Assembly (NCBI RefSeq): GCF_034931365.1
Contig: NZ_JAYGII010000007.1
Span: 1 to 64,000, forward strand
From: Natronospira elongata
Lineage (GTDB): Bacteria > Pseudomonadota > Gammaproteobacteria > Natronospirales > Natronospiraceae
Length of the DNA: 64,000 nucleotides
Reading direction: 5' to 3'
This document shows, one piece after another, positions 18,439 through 32,263 of this stretch. A program made the translations under genes and the position numbers. A model generated the notes under the pieces. The model saw only the letters and a list, made by a program, of their open reading frames with translations, was not told the origin of the DNA and did not search any database. Numbering within the stretch: position 1 is the first letter of the stretch; each line of letters begins with the position of its first letter.

Positions 18439-18442
<4 letters not shown>
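18218..18442 (-). promoter_or_regulatory. str operon promoter and structured leader
   Basis: On the minus strand a good sigma-70 promoter is visible: TTGACA (18437-18442, overlapping the rpoC stop codon), a 17-bp spacer and TAAACT (18414-18419), then a C-rich discriminator. The leader before rpsL contains a perfect 10-bp stem (18364-18373 with 18379-18388) followed by TTT, and a tandem pair of self-complementary 10-mers (18325-18334 and 18339-18348) followed by TTTC. These could end rpoBC transcripts and attenuate str transcripts. Their function is inferred. Confidence 0.6.
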
Positions 18443-22659
<4,217 letters not shown>

Positions 22660-22723
22660 GCTGTCTCCCGCCTCTTTGCAGGCTTGAGCCCAATATCGTC
22701 AAGGGGTTTGCAGGGCAAACCCC

Positions 22724-25700
22724 TCAGTCCTGTTCCAGTTCGATGTTGATGCCCAGCGACCGGATTTCCTTGACCAACACGTTGAAGGACTCGGGCATCC
22801 CGGCCTCCATGCGGTGATCGCCGTCCACGATGTTCTTGTACATCTTGGTCCGACCGTTAACGTCATCCGATTTGACGGTGAGCATCTCCTGGAGGGTGTA
22901 AGCGGCACCATAGGCCTCGAGCGCCCAGACCTCCATCTCACCGAATCGCTGACCACCAAACTGCGCCTTGCCGCCCAGGGGTTGCTGGGTCACCAGGCTG
23001 TAAGGCCCGGTGGAGCGGGCATGCATCTTGTCGTCGGCCAGGTGATTCAGCTTGAGCATGTACATATAGCCCACGGTGATCGGTCGATCGAAAGCCTGAC
23101 CCGTCCGGCCATCATAAAGCGTGGCCTGACCACTCTCCGGCAGACCGGCGAGCTTGAGCAGACTCTTGATCTCCTTCTCATCGGCGCCGTCAAAGACCGG
23201 CGTACCCATGGGCACCCCTTCACGGAGATTCTGGCAAAGCTCAATCACTTCCTGATCGCTGAGGCTGGCGACATCCACCTGCTGGCCGCCCGACTTGTTG
23301 TAGATCTTGTCAAGAAAATCCCTCAACTCCTTGACCTTGGCCTGGCGCTCCAGCATTTCACCGATGCGCTCGCCCAGGCCCTTGGCTGCCCAGCCCAGGT
23401 GAGTCTCAAGGATCTGCCCAATGTTCATACGGGAGGGCACACCCAGCGGCGAGAGGACCACATCAATGGGTTCGCCGTTCTCGTCGTAGGGCATATCCTC
23501 GACGGGCACGATCATGGAGACCACACCCTTGTTACCGTGTCGACCGGCCAGCTTGTCACCCGGCTGGAAGCGGCGTTTCACGGCCAGGTAAATCTTGGCC
23601 ATCTTGAGCACGCCCGGAGCCAGATCATCGCCCGCGGTGATCTTCCGCTTCTTGTCTTCGAAGTAGCGGTCGAATTCTTCGTTCTGCTCTTCCAGGCGCT
23701 TGGCCATGCGCTCCAATTGGGCATTGGCGTCGTCATTGCGCAGTCGAATCTCGAACCACTTCTCCCGGGGAAGATCCTCGAGGTAACCGGCCGTGATCTT
23801 GGCGCCGGCCTTGAGGCCCTTGGGCCCACCCTCAGCCACTTTCCCGGCGAGCAGCTTCTCCACGCGGGAGAAGATGTCATTCTCCAGGATACGGCGACGG
23901 TCACGGATGTCCTTGCGGACCGCTTCCAGCTCGGCTTGCTCGATGGACAGGGCTCGGTCGTCTTTTTCGACGCCGTCACGGGTAAACACCCGGACGTCAA
24001 TGACCGTGCCATCCATGCCCTGGGGCACACGGAGGGACGTGTCCTTCACATCCGAGGCCTTCTCGCCAAAGATGGCCCGCAGGAGCTTTTCCTCCGGCGT
24101 CAACTGGGTCTCGCCCTTGGGCGTGACCTTGCCCACCAGGATGTCACCGGCACGAACCTCGGCACCGATATAGGCAATCCCGGACTCGTCCAGCTTGGAC
24201 AGGGCGGATTCGCTCACATTGGGGATATCACTTGTGATCTCTTCCGAGCCCAGCTTGGTATCCCGGGCCACACAGGTCAGCTCCTCAATGTGCACGGTGG
24301 TGAAACGATCTTCCTGCACCACGCGCTCGGAGATGAGGATGGAATCCTCGAAGTTGTAGCCATGCCAGGGCATGAAGGCGACCCGGAAATTCTGACCCAG
24401 GGCCAGCTCACCCATGTCGGTGGAAGCACCGTCAGCCAGAATATCGCCACGGGCGATCTGATCACCCTGCTTCACCAGAGCGCGCTGGTTGTAACAGGTG
24501 TTCTGGTTGGAGCGGGTGTATTTGATCAGGTTGTAGATATCCACACCGGCTTCATCGTCACCGGCTTCATCGTCATTAACCCGAACCACGACACGACTGG
24601 CATCCACATAATCCACGGAACCGCCACGACGGGCAACGACGCAGACACCGGAGTCCCGCGCAACCAGTCGCTCCATGCCGGTACCCACCAGAGGCTTCTG
24701 GGTCTTGAGATTGGGCACGGCCTGGCGCTGCATGTTGGAACCCATGAGCGCACGGTTGGCATCGTCATGCTCCAGGAAGGGCAGCAGGGCCGCGGCCACC
24801 GAGACGGTCTGCTTGGGTGAGACGTCCATGTATTCCACCCGGTCAGGGGTGGACATGCTGAACTCACCCTGGTGACGACAGGAAATCAGGTCATCAACGA
24901 ACTTGTTGCCCTTGTCCAGACGAGCGTTGGCCTGGGCAATCACATAGCGACCTTCCTCAATCGCTGACAGGTACTCCACCTTGTCGGTCACCTTGCCGTT
25001 CTCGACCTTGCGGTAAGGCGTTTCCAGGAAGCCATACTCATTGGTACGCGCGTACACCGACAGGGAGTTGATCAGACCGATGTTCGGGCCTTCCGGCGTC
25101 TCAATGGGACAGACACGACCGTAATGGGTCGGATGAACGTCACGAACCTCGAAGCCGGCCCGCTCACGGGTCAGGCCACCCGGGCCGAGTGCGGAGACAC
25201 GGCGCTTATGGGTCACCTCGGACAGCGGATTGTTCTGGTCCATGAACTGGGACAGCTGGGAAGAACCGAAGAACTCCTTCACCGCAGCCGCCACCGGCTT
25301 CGCGTTGATCAGCTCCTGCGGCATCAGGCCTTCGGAGTCGGCCAGGGCCAGACGCTCACGCACGGCCCGCTCGACCCGCACCAGGCCGATGCGGAAGGCG
25401 TTCTCAGCCATTTCACCGACGCTACGCACCCGGCGGTTACCCAGATGATCGATGTCATCGGTTGAGCCGTTACCGTTGCGGATATCGATCAGGACCTTGA
25501 GAACATCCAGAATGTCCGACTGCTCACCTTGCTCCTCGACGAGCTTGGCGGCCTCATCCGACTTCAGACTCTCGAAGTAGCGCTTGTCATAAAGCACGCC
25601 CGGGCCCTTGACATCGTCCCGCATGATCCGGCGATTGAACTTCATCCGTCCCACCGGAGAAAGATCATAGCGGTCATCGGTGAAGAAGAGGTTATGGAAC

Positions 25701-26869
25701 AGGTTTTCCGCCGCGTCCTTGGTGGGCGGTTCGCCCGGACGCATCATGCGATAGATTTCGACCAACGCCTCGAGCTGGGTGCGGGCAGGATCGATACGCA
25801 GGGTATTGGACACATAGGGACCGTGGTCCAGATCATTGACATACAGGGTCTGCAATTCTTCGACCCCGGCGTCAGTGATCTTTTCGACCAATTCCTCCGT
25901 GAGCTCGTCATTGGCCTTGGCGATCAATTCACCGGTATTGGGATCGGCGATATCCGTAGCCAGGATCTTGCCTTCCAGATAGGAAGTCGGAACGACCAGG
26001 GACTTGACGCCGGCTTTTTCCAGCTCGCGGATGTGGCGCGCGGTAACCCGACGCCCCTGCTCCACCACGACCTTGCCTTTGGCCTTGATATCGAATGCCG
26101 CCGTCTCGCCACGGAGACGATCGGGGACCAGGTCCAGCTTCACCTCACTCTTGGTGAAGCGGAACACATTCTTCTCGAAGAAGGTATCCAGGATTTCCTG
26201 ATCGGTGTACCCCAGGGCGCGCAGAAGGATAGTCGCCGGCAGCTTGCGGCGGCGATCGATGCGCACGAAGATCGAATCCTTGGGATCGAATTCAAAGTCC
26301 AGCCAGGAACCACGATAGGGAATTACCCGGGCGGAGTAGAGCACCTTGCCCGAGGAGTGGGTCTTGCCCTTGTCGTGATCAAAGAACACACCGGGGGAAC
26401 GGTGGAGCTGGTTGACGATCACCCGCTCGGTACCGTTGATGACGAAGGTGCCGGTCTCGGTCATGAGCGGCATCTCGCCCATGTAGACTTCCTGCTCCCG
26501 CACGTCCTTGACCCGCGGCTTGCTGGCAGGAGCGTCCTTGTCGTAGATCACCAGCCGCACGAGCACGCGCAGCGGTGCCGCATAGGTCATACCGCGCAGC
26601 TTGCACTCGTTGACATCGAAGACGGGATCACCCAGCCGGTAGCTTACATACTCCAGCGCAGCATTCCCGGAGTAGCTGGTAATGGGGAATACCGAGTTGA
26701 ACGCGCCCTGGAGACCATACTCCTCGCGCTTGTCACTCTTTTTTTCCAGCTGGAGAAATTGATGAAAGGAATCCAGCTGCGTCTGGAGCAGAAACGGCGG
26801 CTCCAGAACGGCGGGACTCTTTGCGAAATCCTTGCGGATGCGCTTTTTCTCGGTGAAAGAATAGGCCAT
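22724..26869 (-). CDS. rpoB: DNA-directed RNA polymerase beta subunit
   Basis: Beta forms the other half of the RNA polymerase active cleft and the rifampicin pocket. The 1381-residue product is longer than in E. coli (1342). The rifampicin region (GSSQLSQFMDQNNPLSEVTHKRR, then SALGPGGL) has the wild-type sensitive residues. The C-terminal part with GGQRFGEMEVWALEAYGA is typical. A 15-bp tandem repeat (24546-24575) encodes DDEAGDDEAG in a surface loop. It follows rplL by 222 bp. Confidence 0.99.
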   Translation of the reverse strand: MAYSFTEKKRIRKDFAKSPAVLEPPFLLQTQLDSFHQFLQLEKKSDKREEYGLQGAFNSVFPITSYSGNAALEYVSYRLGDPVFDVNECKLRGMTYAAPLRVLVRLVIYDKDAPASKPRVKDVREQEVYMGEMPLMTETGTFVINGTERVIVNQLHRSPGVFFDHDKGKTHSSGKVLYSARVIPYRGSWLDFEFDPKDSIFVRIDRRRKLPATILLRALGYTDQEILDTFFEKNVFRFTKSEVKLDLVPDRLRGETAAFDIKAKGKVVVEQGRRVTARHIRELEKAGVKSLVVPTSYLEGKILATDIADPNTGELIAKANDELTEELVEKITDAGVEELQTLYVNDLDHGPYVSNTLRIDPARTQLEALVEIYRMMRPGEPPTKDAAENLFHNLFFTDDRYDLSPVGRMKFNRRIMRDDVKGPGVLYDKRYFESLKSDEAAKLVEEQGEQSDILDVLKVLIDIRNGNGSTDDIDHLGNRRVRSVGEMAENAFRIGLVRVERAVRERLALADSEGLMPQELINAKPVAAAVKEFFGSSQLSQFMDQNNPLSEVTHKRRVSALGPGGLTRERAGFEVRDVHPTHYGRVCPIETPEGPNIGLINSLSVYARTNEYGFLETPYRKVENGKVTDKVEYLSAIEEGRYVIAQANARLDKGNKFVDDLISCRHQGEFSMSTPDRVEYMDVSPKQTVSVAAALLPFLEHDDANRALMGSNMQRQAVPNLKTQKPLVGTGMERLVARDSGVCVVARRGGSVDYVDASRVVVRVNDDEAGDDEAGVDIYNLIKYTRSNQNTCYNQRALVKQGDQIARGDILADGASTDMGELALGQNFRVAFMPWHGYNFEDSILISERVVQEDRFTTVHIEELTCVARDTKLGSEEITSDIPNVSESALSKLDESGIAYIGAEVRAGDILVGKVTPKGETQLTPEEKLLRAIFGEKASDVKDTSLRVPQGMDGTVIDVRVFTRDGVEKDDRALSIEQAELEAVRKDIRDRRRILENDIFSRVEKLLAGKVAEGGPKGLKAGAKITAGYLEDLPREKWFEIRLRNDDANAQLERMAKRLEEQNEEFDRYFEDKKRKITAGDDLAPGVLKMAKIYLAVKRRFQPGDKLAGRHGNKGVVSMIVPVEDMPYDENGEPIDVVLSPLGVPSRMNIGQILETHLGWAAKGLGERIGEMLERQAKVKELRDFLDKIYNKSGGQQVDVASLSDQEVIELCQNLREGVPMGTPVFDGADEKEIKSLLKLAGLPESGQATLYDGRTGQAFDRPITVGYMYMLKLNHLADDKMHARSTGPYSLVTQQPLGGKAQFGGQRFGEMEVWALEAYGAAYTLQEMLTVKSDDVNGRTKMYKNIVDGDHRMEAGMPESFNVLVKEIRSLGINIELEQD

Positions 26870-27091
26870 CGGGGGTATCCTCAGCGCGTTCGGACTTCCA
26901 TTGATTCAGTGCGTGACCTGGTCACGCCGGAGACCGCCAAGCCATAAGGCAGCCTCCTGAATTCGTTATCAGATTCTTTTTGTCAGTCCAGCTGCCGCAA
27001 CGGCAGGGACGACAAAAGCAGGGACAGGCCGGCGGCTCCCGGCCACCAGCCCGTACCCTGCATTACGCAGCTTGCTGCGTTGGTCGGCAAC
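26870..27091 (-). promoter_or_regulatory. rplL-rpoB intergenic region with consecutive hairpins
   Basis: This 222-bp gap corresponds to the E. coli rplL-rpoB spacer, which holds an attenuator and an RNase III site. On the minus strand I see three compact hairpins: an ACGCAG/CTGCGT stem soon after the rplL stop, a GGCCGG-type stem, and a CTGCCG/CGGCAG stem near 26994-27008. None has a clear U-tract. An attenuation or processing role is inferred from position. Confidence 0.45.
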
Positions 27092-27472
27092 TTACTTGAG
27101 CTCGACCTCGGCGCCAGCTTCTTCCAGATCCTTCTTGATCTTCTCGGCTTCTTCCTTCTCCACACCTTCCTTCAGCGGGGTGGGAGCGCCTTCCACGGCT
27201 TCCTTGGCTTCCTTCAGACCCAGACCGGTCACGCCACGAACAGCCTTAATGACGGCGACCTTGTTGGAGCCGAAGCTCTTCAGGACAACGTCAAACTCGG
27301 TCTGCTCTTCAGCGGCACCGGCGTCGGCACCACCAGCGGCAGCCGGAGCAGCGGCCACGGCAGCGGCAGCGGAAACACCGAACTTCTCTTCCATCTCGGA
27401 GATCAGGTCAACGACCTCCATGACGGTCATGTTGGAAATGGTCTCGAGAATATCTTCCTTCGAAACAGCCAT
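27092..27472 (-). CDS. rplL: 50S ribosomal protein L7/L12
   Basis: L7/L12 forms the flexible stalk that recruits translation GTPases. I chose the ATG at 27472 (MAVSKEDILETI, 126 residues; E. coli 121), which has GGAG seven bases upstream. It has the N-terminal dimerisation domain, an Ala/Gly-rich hinge (about residues 38-58) and the C-terminal factor-binding domain (VIKAVRGVTGLGLKEAKEAV). It lies 73 bp after rplJ. Confidence 0.98.
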   Translation of the reverse strand: MAVSKEDILETISNMTVMEVVDLISEMEEKFGVSAAAAVAAAPAAAGGADAGAAEEQTEFDVVLKSFGSNKVAVIKAVRGVTGLGLKEAKEAVEGAPTPLKEGVEKEEAEKIKKDLEEAGAEVELK

Positions 27473-27545
27473 TGTCACACTCCAATTCGTTCTGTTGAGT
27501 TACCCGAGTGATTGCTCACCCGCAATTGATTCATCCACCGATTTC

Positions 27546-28079
27546 TTAGGCAGCTTCGGCCTGCTTCTTGTCGCGATACGCGGCGAAGGTACGGACCAGC
27601 TTGGCGTGCGGCTCGTTGAGCGTGCGCACGAACTTCTCGACGGGCGCCTTCATGACGCTCATCAGCTGGGCCAGTGCCTCGTCGCGAGTCGGCAGCGAAG
27701 CAAGACGATCCAGTTCCGAACCCGGCAGGGCCTGTCCGCCGATAGCCACGATCTTGGCCTGGAGCGCATCATGCTCCTTGGCAAAATCCTTGACTACACG
27801 GCCAGCCGCACCAGGATCTTCCTGGGAGAACGCCAGCAGCAGAGGACCCACCAGGGAGTCGCTCATGCACTCGAAATCGGTACCCTCAAGGGCTCGACGC
27901 GCGAGATTATTCTTGACCACTCGCAGATAGACGCCATTTTCACGCGCCTTTGTGCGCAAGGCATTCATCTGCTCAACGGTCAGACCGCGGTATTCCGCTG
28001 CAACGGCCGAATGGGCCTCGGCGGCAACCACGCTAACCTCGGCGACCATAGCCTTTTTTGCTTCAAAACTAAGGGCCAC
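27546..28079 (-). CDS. rplJ: 50S ribosomal protein L10
   Basis: L10 anchors L7/L12 dimers to the 50S. The L10-L12 complex represses its own operon in E. coli. The 177-residue product (E. coli 165) starts at GTG 28079 with a strong AGGAGG seven bases upstream. It has the L10 domain (VAAEYRGLTVEQMNALR) and a helical C-terminus for L12 binding. It follows a 245-bp leader. Confidence 0.97.
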   Translation of the reverse strand: MALSFEAKKAMVAEVSVVAAEAHSAVAAEYRGLTVEQMNALRTKARENGVYLRVVKNNLARRALEGTDFECMSDSLVGPLLLAFSQEDPGAAGRVVKDFAKEHDALQAKIVAIGGQALPGSELDRLASLPTRDEALAQLMSVMKAPVEKFVRTLNEPHAKLVRTFAAYRDKKQAEAA

Positions 28080-28324
28080 GGTTTCACCTCCTGGCTGTGT
28101 GTTCAGGCTCCTTGGAACCTTCCCACGTTACCGTTCACAAATCGGACGATGGTCCCTCACCATCCGCCGTTACAACGGTGTCCGTCACCAGGCTGTCCTG
28201 ACTCGGGTAACACCGTCTGCGTGAGCCGGCTTTCGCCATTAAGCCTACCCAACAGAGCAGGCACTCACGGTCTTTGACGCATCGCACCACCGAGATGGAG
28301 CGAGTACCTCAAAAGGGTCGCAGA
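28080..28324 (-). promoter_or_regulatory. Probable L10 leader (rplJL regulatory 5' region)
   Basis: The 245 bp between rplA and rplJ contain no gene. Their position and length match the L10 leader, the structured RNA to which L10-(L12)4 binds to repress rplJL translation in proteobacteria. Several short inverted repeats are visible, but I could not verify the consensus fold by eye. A covariance-model search for the L10 leader family would settle it. Confidence 0.5.
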
Positions 28325-29014
28325 TCAGAGACTGCCCTGATCCACTGCAAGGCCCGGCCCCATGGTGCTGGAGACGGTGACCTTCTTCATGTAAACACCC
28401 TTGGCGGCGGAAGGCTTGGCCTTCTGCAGATCCGCCAGCAGGGCATTGAGATTATCCTTGAGCGCGTTGGCGTCAAAATCCACCTTGCCGATGGTGCAGT
28501 GGATGATGCCGGACTTGTCGGTCCGATAGCGGACCTGACCTGCCTTGGCATTCTTGACCGCCGTAGCCACATCCGGGGTCACGGTACCCACCTTGGGGTT
28601 GGGCATGAGGCCGCGGGGACCCAGGATCTGGCCAAGCTGACCCACCACGCGCATGGCGTCGGGGCTGGCGATGACCACATCAAAATCCATATTGCCCTTC
28701 TTCACTTCTTCGGCCAGATCGTCCATGCCGACGATATCGGCACCAGCTTCCTTGGCAGCATCGGCATTGGGACCCTGGGTGAAGACGGCGACGCGCACAT
28801 CCTGACCGGTACCGTGAGGCAACACGGTGGAGCCGCGCACGACCTGATCGGACTTACGGGGGTCCACGCCCAGATTGACGGCCACGTCCACTGACTCGGC
28901 AAACTTGACCGCACTCAGTTCTTTGATAAGGCCAAAGGCGTCGTCAACCGGATAGAGCTTACCGGGTTCGACCTTTTCCTGAATCTGTTTCATTCGCTTG
29001 GTGAGCTTGGCCAT
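28325..29014 (-). CDS. rplA: 50S ribosomal protein L1
   Basis: L1 forms the mobile L1 stalk that releases E-site tRNA. In E. coli it represses the L11 operon. I chose the ATG at 29014 (MAKLTKRMKQIQEKV, 229 residues; E. coli 234). Conserved parts are GKVDFDANALKDNLNALL and the MPNPKVGTVT segment. It starts one base after the rplK stop. Confidence 0.98.
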   Translation of the reverse strand: MAKLTKRMKQIQEKVEPGKLYPVDDAFGLIKELSAVKFAESVDVAVNLGVDPRKSDQVVRGSTVLPHGTGQDVRVAVFTQGPNADAAKEAGADIVGMDDLAEEVKKGNMDFDVVIASPDAMRVVGQLGQILGPRGLMPNPKVGTVTPDVATAVKNAKAGQVRYRTDKSGIIHCTIGKVDFDANALKDNLNALLADLQKAKPSAAKGVYMKKVTVSSTMGPGLAVDQGSL

Positions 29015-29015
29015 G

Positions 29016-29447
29016 TCAGAGACCCTCCACTTCAAGGCCCATGCTGCGGGCACTGCCGGCGATGATCTTCACTGCCTGGTCCATATCAAAGGCATTCAGA
29101 TCAGGCATCTTGGTCTTGGCGATCTCTTCCACCTGCTCACGGGTGACCTTACCCACCTTGTCGGTGTTGGGGCGTGCGCTACCAGACTTGATGCCCGCGG
29201 CCTTCTTCAAAAGAATGGCGGCAGGAGGGGTCTTGGTAATGAAAGTAAAACTACGATCGGAATAGACCGTAATCACTACCGGCGTGGGCAAGCCCGACTC
29301 GATGTTCTGGGTGGCGGCATTGAACGCCTTGCAGAACTCCATGATGTTGACACCATGCTGACCCAGGGCAGGGCCCACGGGCGGACTGGGATTGGCCTGA
29401 CCGGCCGGAATCTGAAGCTTGATATAGCCTTCAACTTTCTTGGCCAT
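29016..29447 (-). CDS. rplK: 50S ribosomal protein L11
   Basis: L11 binds the GTPase-associated centre of 23S rRNA and is needed for RelA activation and thiostrepton action. The 143-residue product (E. coli 142) has the N-terminal proline-rich PAGQANPSPPVGPALGQHG segment and the C-terminal RNA-binding domain. It is followed immediately by rplA. Confidence 0.98.
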   Translation of the reverse strand: MAKKVEGYIKLQIPAGQANPSPPVGPALGQHGVNIMEFCKAFNAATQNIESGLPTPVVITVYSDRSFTFITKTPPAAILLKKAAGIKSGSARPNTDKVGKVTREQVEEIAKTKMPDLNAFDMDQAVKIIAGSARSMGLEVEGL

Positions 29448-29571
29448 GATAGTCTCCTGGTTGGGTACCGCCGAACTTTTCCTCGTTCGGACTAGCGCCT
29501 CTCGGCTCCCCGGTTTGATTAAATGCCGCCTGGCAGGCGGCGCGCACGGGCTTCCTGCCCGCCATGATCAT
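29448..29571 (-). promoter_or_regulatory. nusG-rplK intergenic leader with two hairpins
   Basis: The 124-bp gap holds on the minus strand a perfect 7-bp GCCGCCT/AGGCGGC hairpin followed by ATTTAA, and closer to rplK a CCGAAC/GTTCGG stem (around 29477-29496). By analogy with E. coli this is where the L11 operon promoter and the L1-binding leader are expected. I see no consensus promoter, so the regulatory role is inferred. Confidence 0.45.
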
Positions 29572-30105
29572 TCAGGTTTTCTCGACCTGGCCGAACTCCA
29601 GCTCCACCGGCGTGGAACGACCAAAGATCAACACCGCCACACGCAGGCGACTCTTCTCGTAATTGACCTCTTCCACCACACCGTTGAAATCGGTAAAAGG
29701 ACCGTCAATTACGCGGATCATTTCACCGGGCTCGAAGAGGACCTTCGGCTTGGGCTTCTCGGCCCCCTCTTCGACCCGATTCAGAATCTGTTCGGCCTCC
29801 CGATCGGAAATGGGCGATGGCCGATCGCTGGAACCACCGATAAAGCCCATGATCTTGGGCACACTCTTGACCAGGTGCCAGGTGTCGTCGTCGAGCTCCA
29901 TCTGCACCAGAACGTAGCCCGGAAAGAACTTGCGCTCGCTACGGCGCTTCTGGCCGCCACGCATCTCCACCACTTCCTCGGTGGGCACAAGGATTTCGCC
30001 GAACTTGTCGGCCATGCCACTGTGTCGGACACGGTCTTCCAGGGAGCGCTTCACCTGGTGCTCGAACCCCGAGTAGGCCTGCAATACATACCAGCGCTTG
30101 GCCAT
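29572..30105 (-). CDS. nusG: Transcription termination/antitermination factor NusG
   Basis: NusG binds RNA polymerase with its N-terminal NGN domain (starting KRWYVLQAYSGFEHQVKR) and Rho or S10 with its C-terminal KOW domain (EPGEMIRVIDGPFTDFNGVVEE, about residues 125-146). The product is 177 residues (E. coli 181). It starts 3 bp after the secE stop, so the two are coupled. Confidence 0.98.
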   Translation of the reverse strand: MAKRWYVLQAYSGFEHQVKRSLEDRVRHSGMADKFGEILVPTEEVVEMRGGQKRRSERKFFPGYVLVQMELDDDTWHLVKSVPKIMGFIGGSSDRPSPISDREAEQILNRVEEGAEKPKPKVLFEPGEMIRVIDGPFTDFNGVVEEVNYEKSRLRVAVLIFGRSTPVELEFGQVEKT

Positions 30106-30108
30106 GGA

Positions 30109-30486
30109 TCAGCCCCCCGGGTTGGTGACGTAACCGGCGCCCCAGGCGAGGAGCATATCGATCAACCACAGGAAGATGGCCAGCAGAATCACCATCACCA
30201 GCACGGCAATCGTGGTCTGGGTAGTTTCCTGACGGTTGGGCCAGACCACCTTGCGCACCTCCACCCAGGAAGTGCGGGCAAAATCCCAGAGGGCATGCCC
30301 CTGAGTGGACTGCACCGCAATCAAGGCACCCACGACGAAGGCCGCGATCAGCCCCAGCCAACGGACTACAGCTGGCTGGTCGGTGAAATAATAAAACGCC
30401 ACGATGCCGGACACCCCGACGGCCGCCCCGAGGAGCAGCTTCATGGTGTCGACACTACTTGTCTGAACTTCTGGTTTCCCGCTCAT
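30109..30486 (-). CDS. secE: Preprotein translocase subunit SecE
   Basis: SecE clamps the two halves of SecY. I chose the ATG at 30486 (MSGKPEVQTSS, 125 residues; E. coli 127), as longer versions would run into tRNA-Trp. Three membrane segments are visible (about 15-35, 42-60, 90-115). The conserved cytoplasmic helix SWVEVRKVVWPNRQETTQT, the essential part, comes before the last span. It lies between trpT and nusG. Confidence 0.97.
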   Translation of the reverse strand: MSGKPEVQTSSVDTMKLLLGAAVGVSGIVAFYYFTDQPAVVRWLGLIAAFVVGALIAVQSTQGHALWDFARTSWVEVRKVVWPNRQETTQTTIAVLVMVILLAIFLWLIDMLLAWGAGYVTNPGG

Positions 30487-30555
30487 TCGAGAACAGATCC
30501 TTAGAAAAACACGAGCCGACTGACGATCATCGCCAGCCGGACCCGGGTAAAAATC

Positions 30556-30631
<76 letters not shown>

Positions 30632-30672
30632 AATACTCAGACCGGGCGGCACAGCCACCCGACCCTTCCTGC

Positions 30673-31863
30673 TTACTCGATAATCTTGGACACCACGCCG
30701 GCGCCCACGGTGCGACCGCCTTCGCGAATGGCGAAGCGCAGGCCGTCTTCCATGGCGATCGGCGCAATCAGCGACACCGTCATCTTCACGTTGTCACCAG
30801 GCATCACCATCTCGGTGCCTTCCGGCAGCTCACACGCACCCGTCACGTCCGTGGTACGGAAGTAGAACTGCGGGCGATAGCCGTTGAAGAAGGGGGTATG
30901 ACGACCACCCTCTTCCTTGCTCAGCACATAAACCTCACACTCAAACTTGGTGTGCGGGGTGATGGAACCGGGGGCGGCCAGAACCTGACCACGCTCCACG
31001 TCATCACGCTTGGTACCACGCAGCAGAACGCCAACGTTGTCACCCGCCTGCCCCTGATCCAGCAGCTTGCGGAACATTTCCACGCCGGTCACCGTGGTCT
31101 TGGTGGTCTCGCGAATACCCACGATCTCCACTTCGTCGCCCACGTTCACAACACCACGTTCAACACGACCGGTCACAACCGTACCGCGACCGGAGATGGA
31201 GAACACGTCTTCAACCGGCATCAGGAAGGTACCGTCAACGGCACGCTCCGGCTCCGGAATGAACTCGTCCAGGGCTTCCAGCAGCTTGTTGATCGCCGGC
31301 ACACCGATGTCGGAGCTGTCGCCTTCCAGCGCCTTGAGCGCGGAACCGGTGACAATCGGGGTATCGTCGCCAGGGAAGTCGTACTCGCTCAGAAGCTCGC
31401 GAACTTCCATCTCAACCAGCTCCAGAAGCTCGGCGTCATCAACCATGTCCGCCTTGTTCAGGAACACCAGAATCGCCGGCACGCCAACCTGGCGGCTCAG
31501 CAGAATGTGCTCACGGGTCTGGGGCATGGGACCGTCGGCCGCGCTCACCACCAGGATCGCACCGTCCATCTGCGCCGCACCCGTGATCATGTTCTTCACG
31601 TAGTCAGCGTGACCCGGGCAGTCAACGTGGGCGTAGTGACGATTGGCGGACTCGTACTCAACGTGAGCAGTCGCAATGGTGATGCCACGCTCACGCTCTT
31701 CCGGGGCGTTGTCAATATCGCCGTAATCACGGAACTCGCCACCGCTGGCCTCGCCCGCAACCTTCGTCAGCGCAGCCGTCAGCGTCGTCTTGCCGTGGTC
31801 AACGTGACCAATCGTTCCTACGTTCACGTGCGGCTTTGTTCTTTCAAACTTTTCCTTGGACAT
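30673..31863 (-). CDS. tufB: Elongation factor Tu, copy B (ATG start)
   Basis: This is the second EF-Tu gene, encoding the same 396-residue protein as the copy at 13976-15166. By eye the nucleotide sequences also match through the coding region, while the flanks diverge at once, which suggests ongoing gene conversion. This copy starts with ATG (31861-31863). It follows the thrU-tyrU-glyT-thrT tRNA group and precedes trpT, as in the E. coli tufB locus. Confidence 0.99.
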   Translation of the reverse strand: MSKEKFERTKPHVNVGTIGHVDHGKTTLTAALTKVAGEASGGEFRDYGDIDNAPEERERGITIATAHVEYESANRHYAHVDCPGHADYVKNMITGAAQMDGAILVVSAADGPMPQTREHILLSRQVGVPAILVFLNKADMVDDAELLELVEMEVRELLSEYDFPGDDTPIVTGSALKALEGDSSDIGVPAINKLLEALDEFIPEPERAVDGTFLMPVEDVFSISGRGTVVTGRVERGVVNVGDEVEIVGIRETTKTTVTGVEMFRKLLDQGQAGDNVGVLLRGTKRDDVERGQVLAAPGSITPHTKFECEVYVLSKEEGGRHTPFFNGYRPQFYFRTTDVTGACELPEGTEMVMPGDNVKMTVSLIAPIAMEDGLRFAIREGGRTVGAGVVSKIIE

Positions 31864-31996
31864 TCTGGCGACTCCCGGAAACGAAGCTGTTAACCAAAAC
31901 CCCGGTCACTACCGACCATTACCGGAGCGACCCTGCCAAGACACCGCCAAAGCGGCGCCCACCAATGATCCGCAAAACCATGCGCGAATCAGACTA

Positions 31997-32071
<75 letters not shown>

Positions 32072-32100
32072 GCACTCACTGCCCCTCGGGGCGTCGTACC

Positions 32101-32174
<74 letters not shown>

Positions 32175-32263
32175 TGCGATCTTCAGATCGCGCCGCCGGG
32201 ACCTTATCCCTGAGCGGCAGACGCCACCGAAGGGCGTATGCCCGCCGGTGGCGTTGCTGTATC

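Noticed and set aside
30673..31863. The repeated 1.2-kb sequence as a mobile element or assembly artefact
   Set aside because: It is a second tuf gene in its normal place after the tRNA cluster, with a different start codon and distinct flanks.
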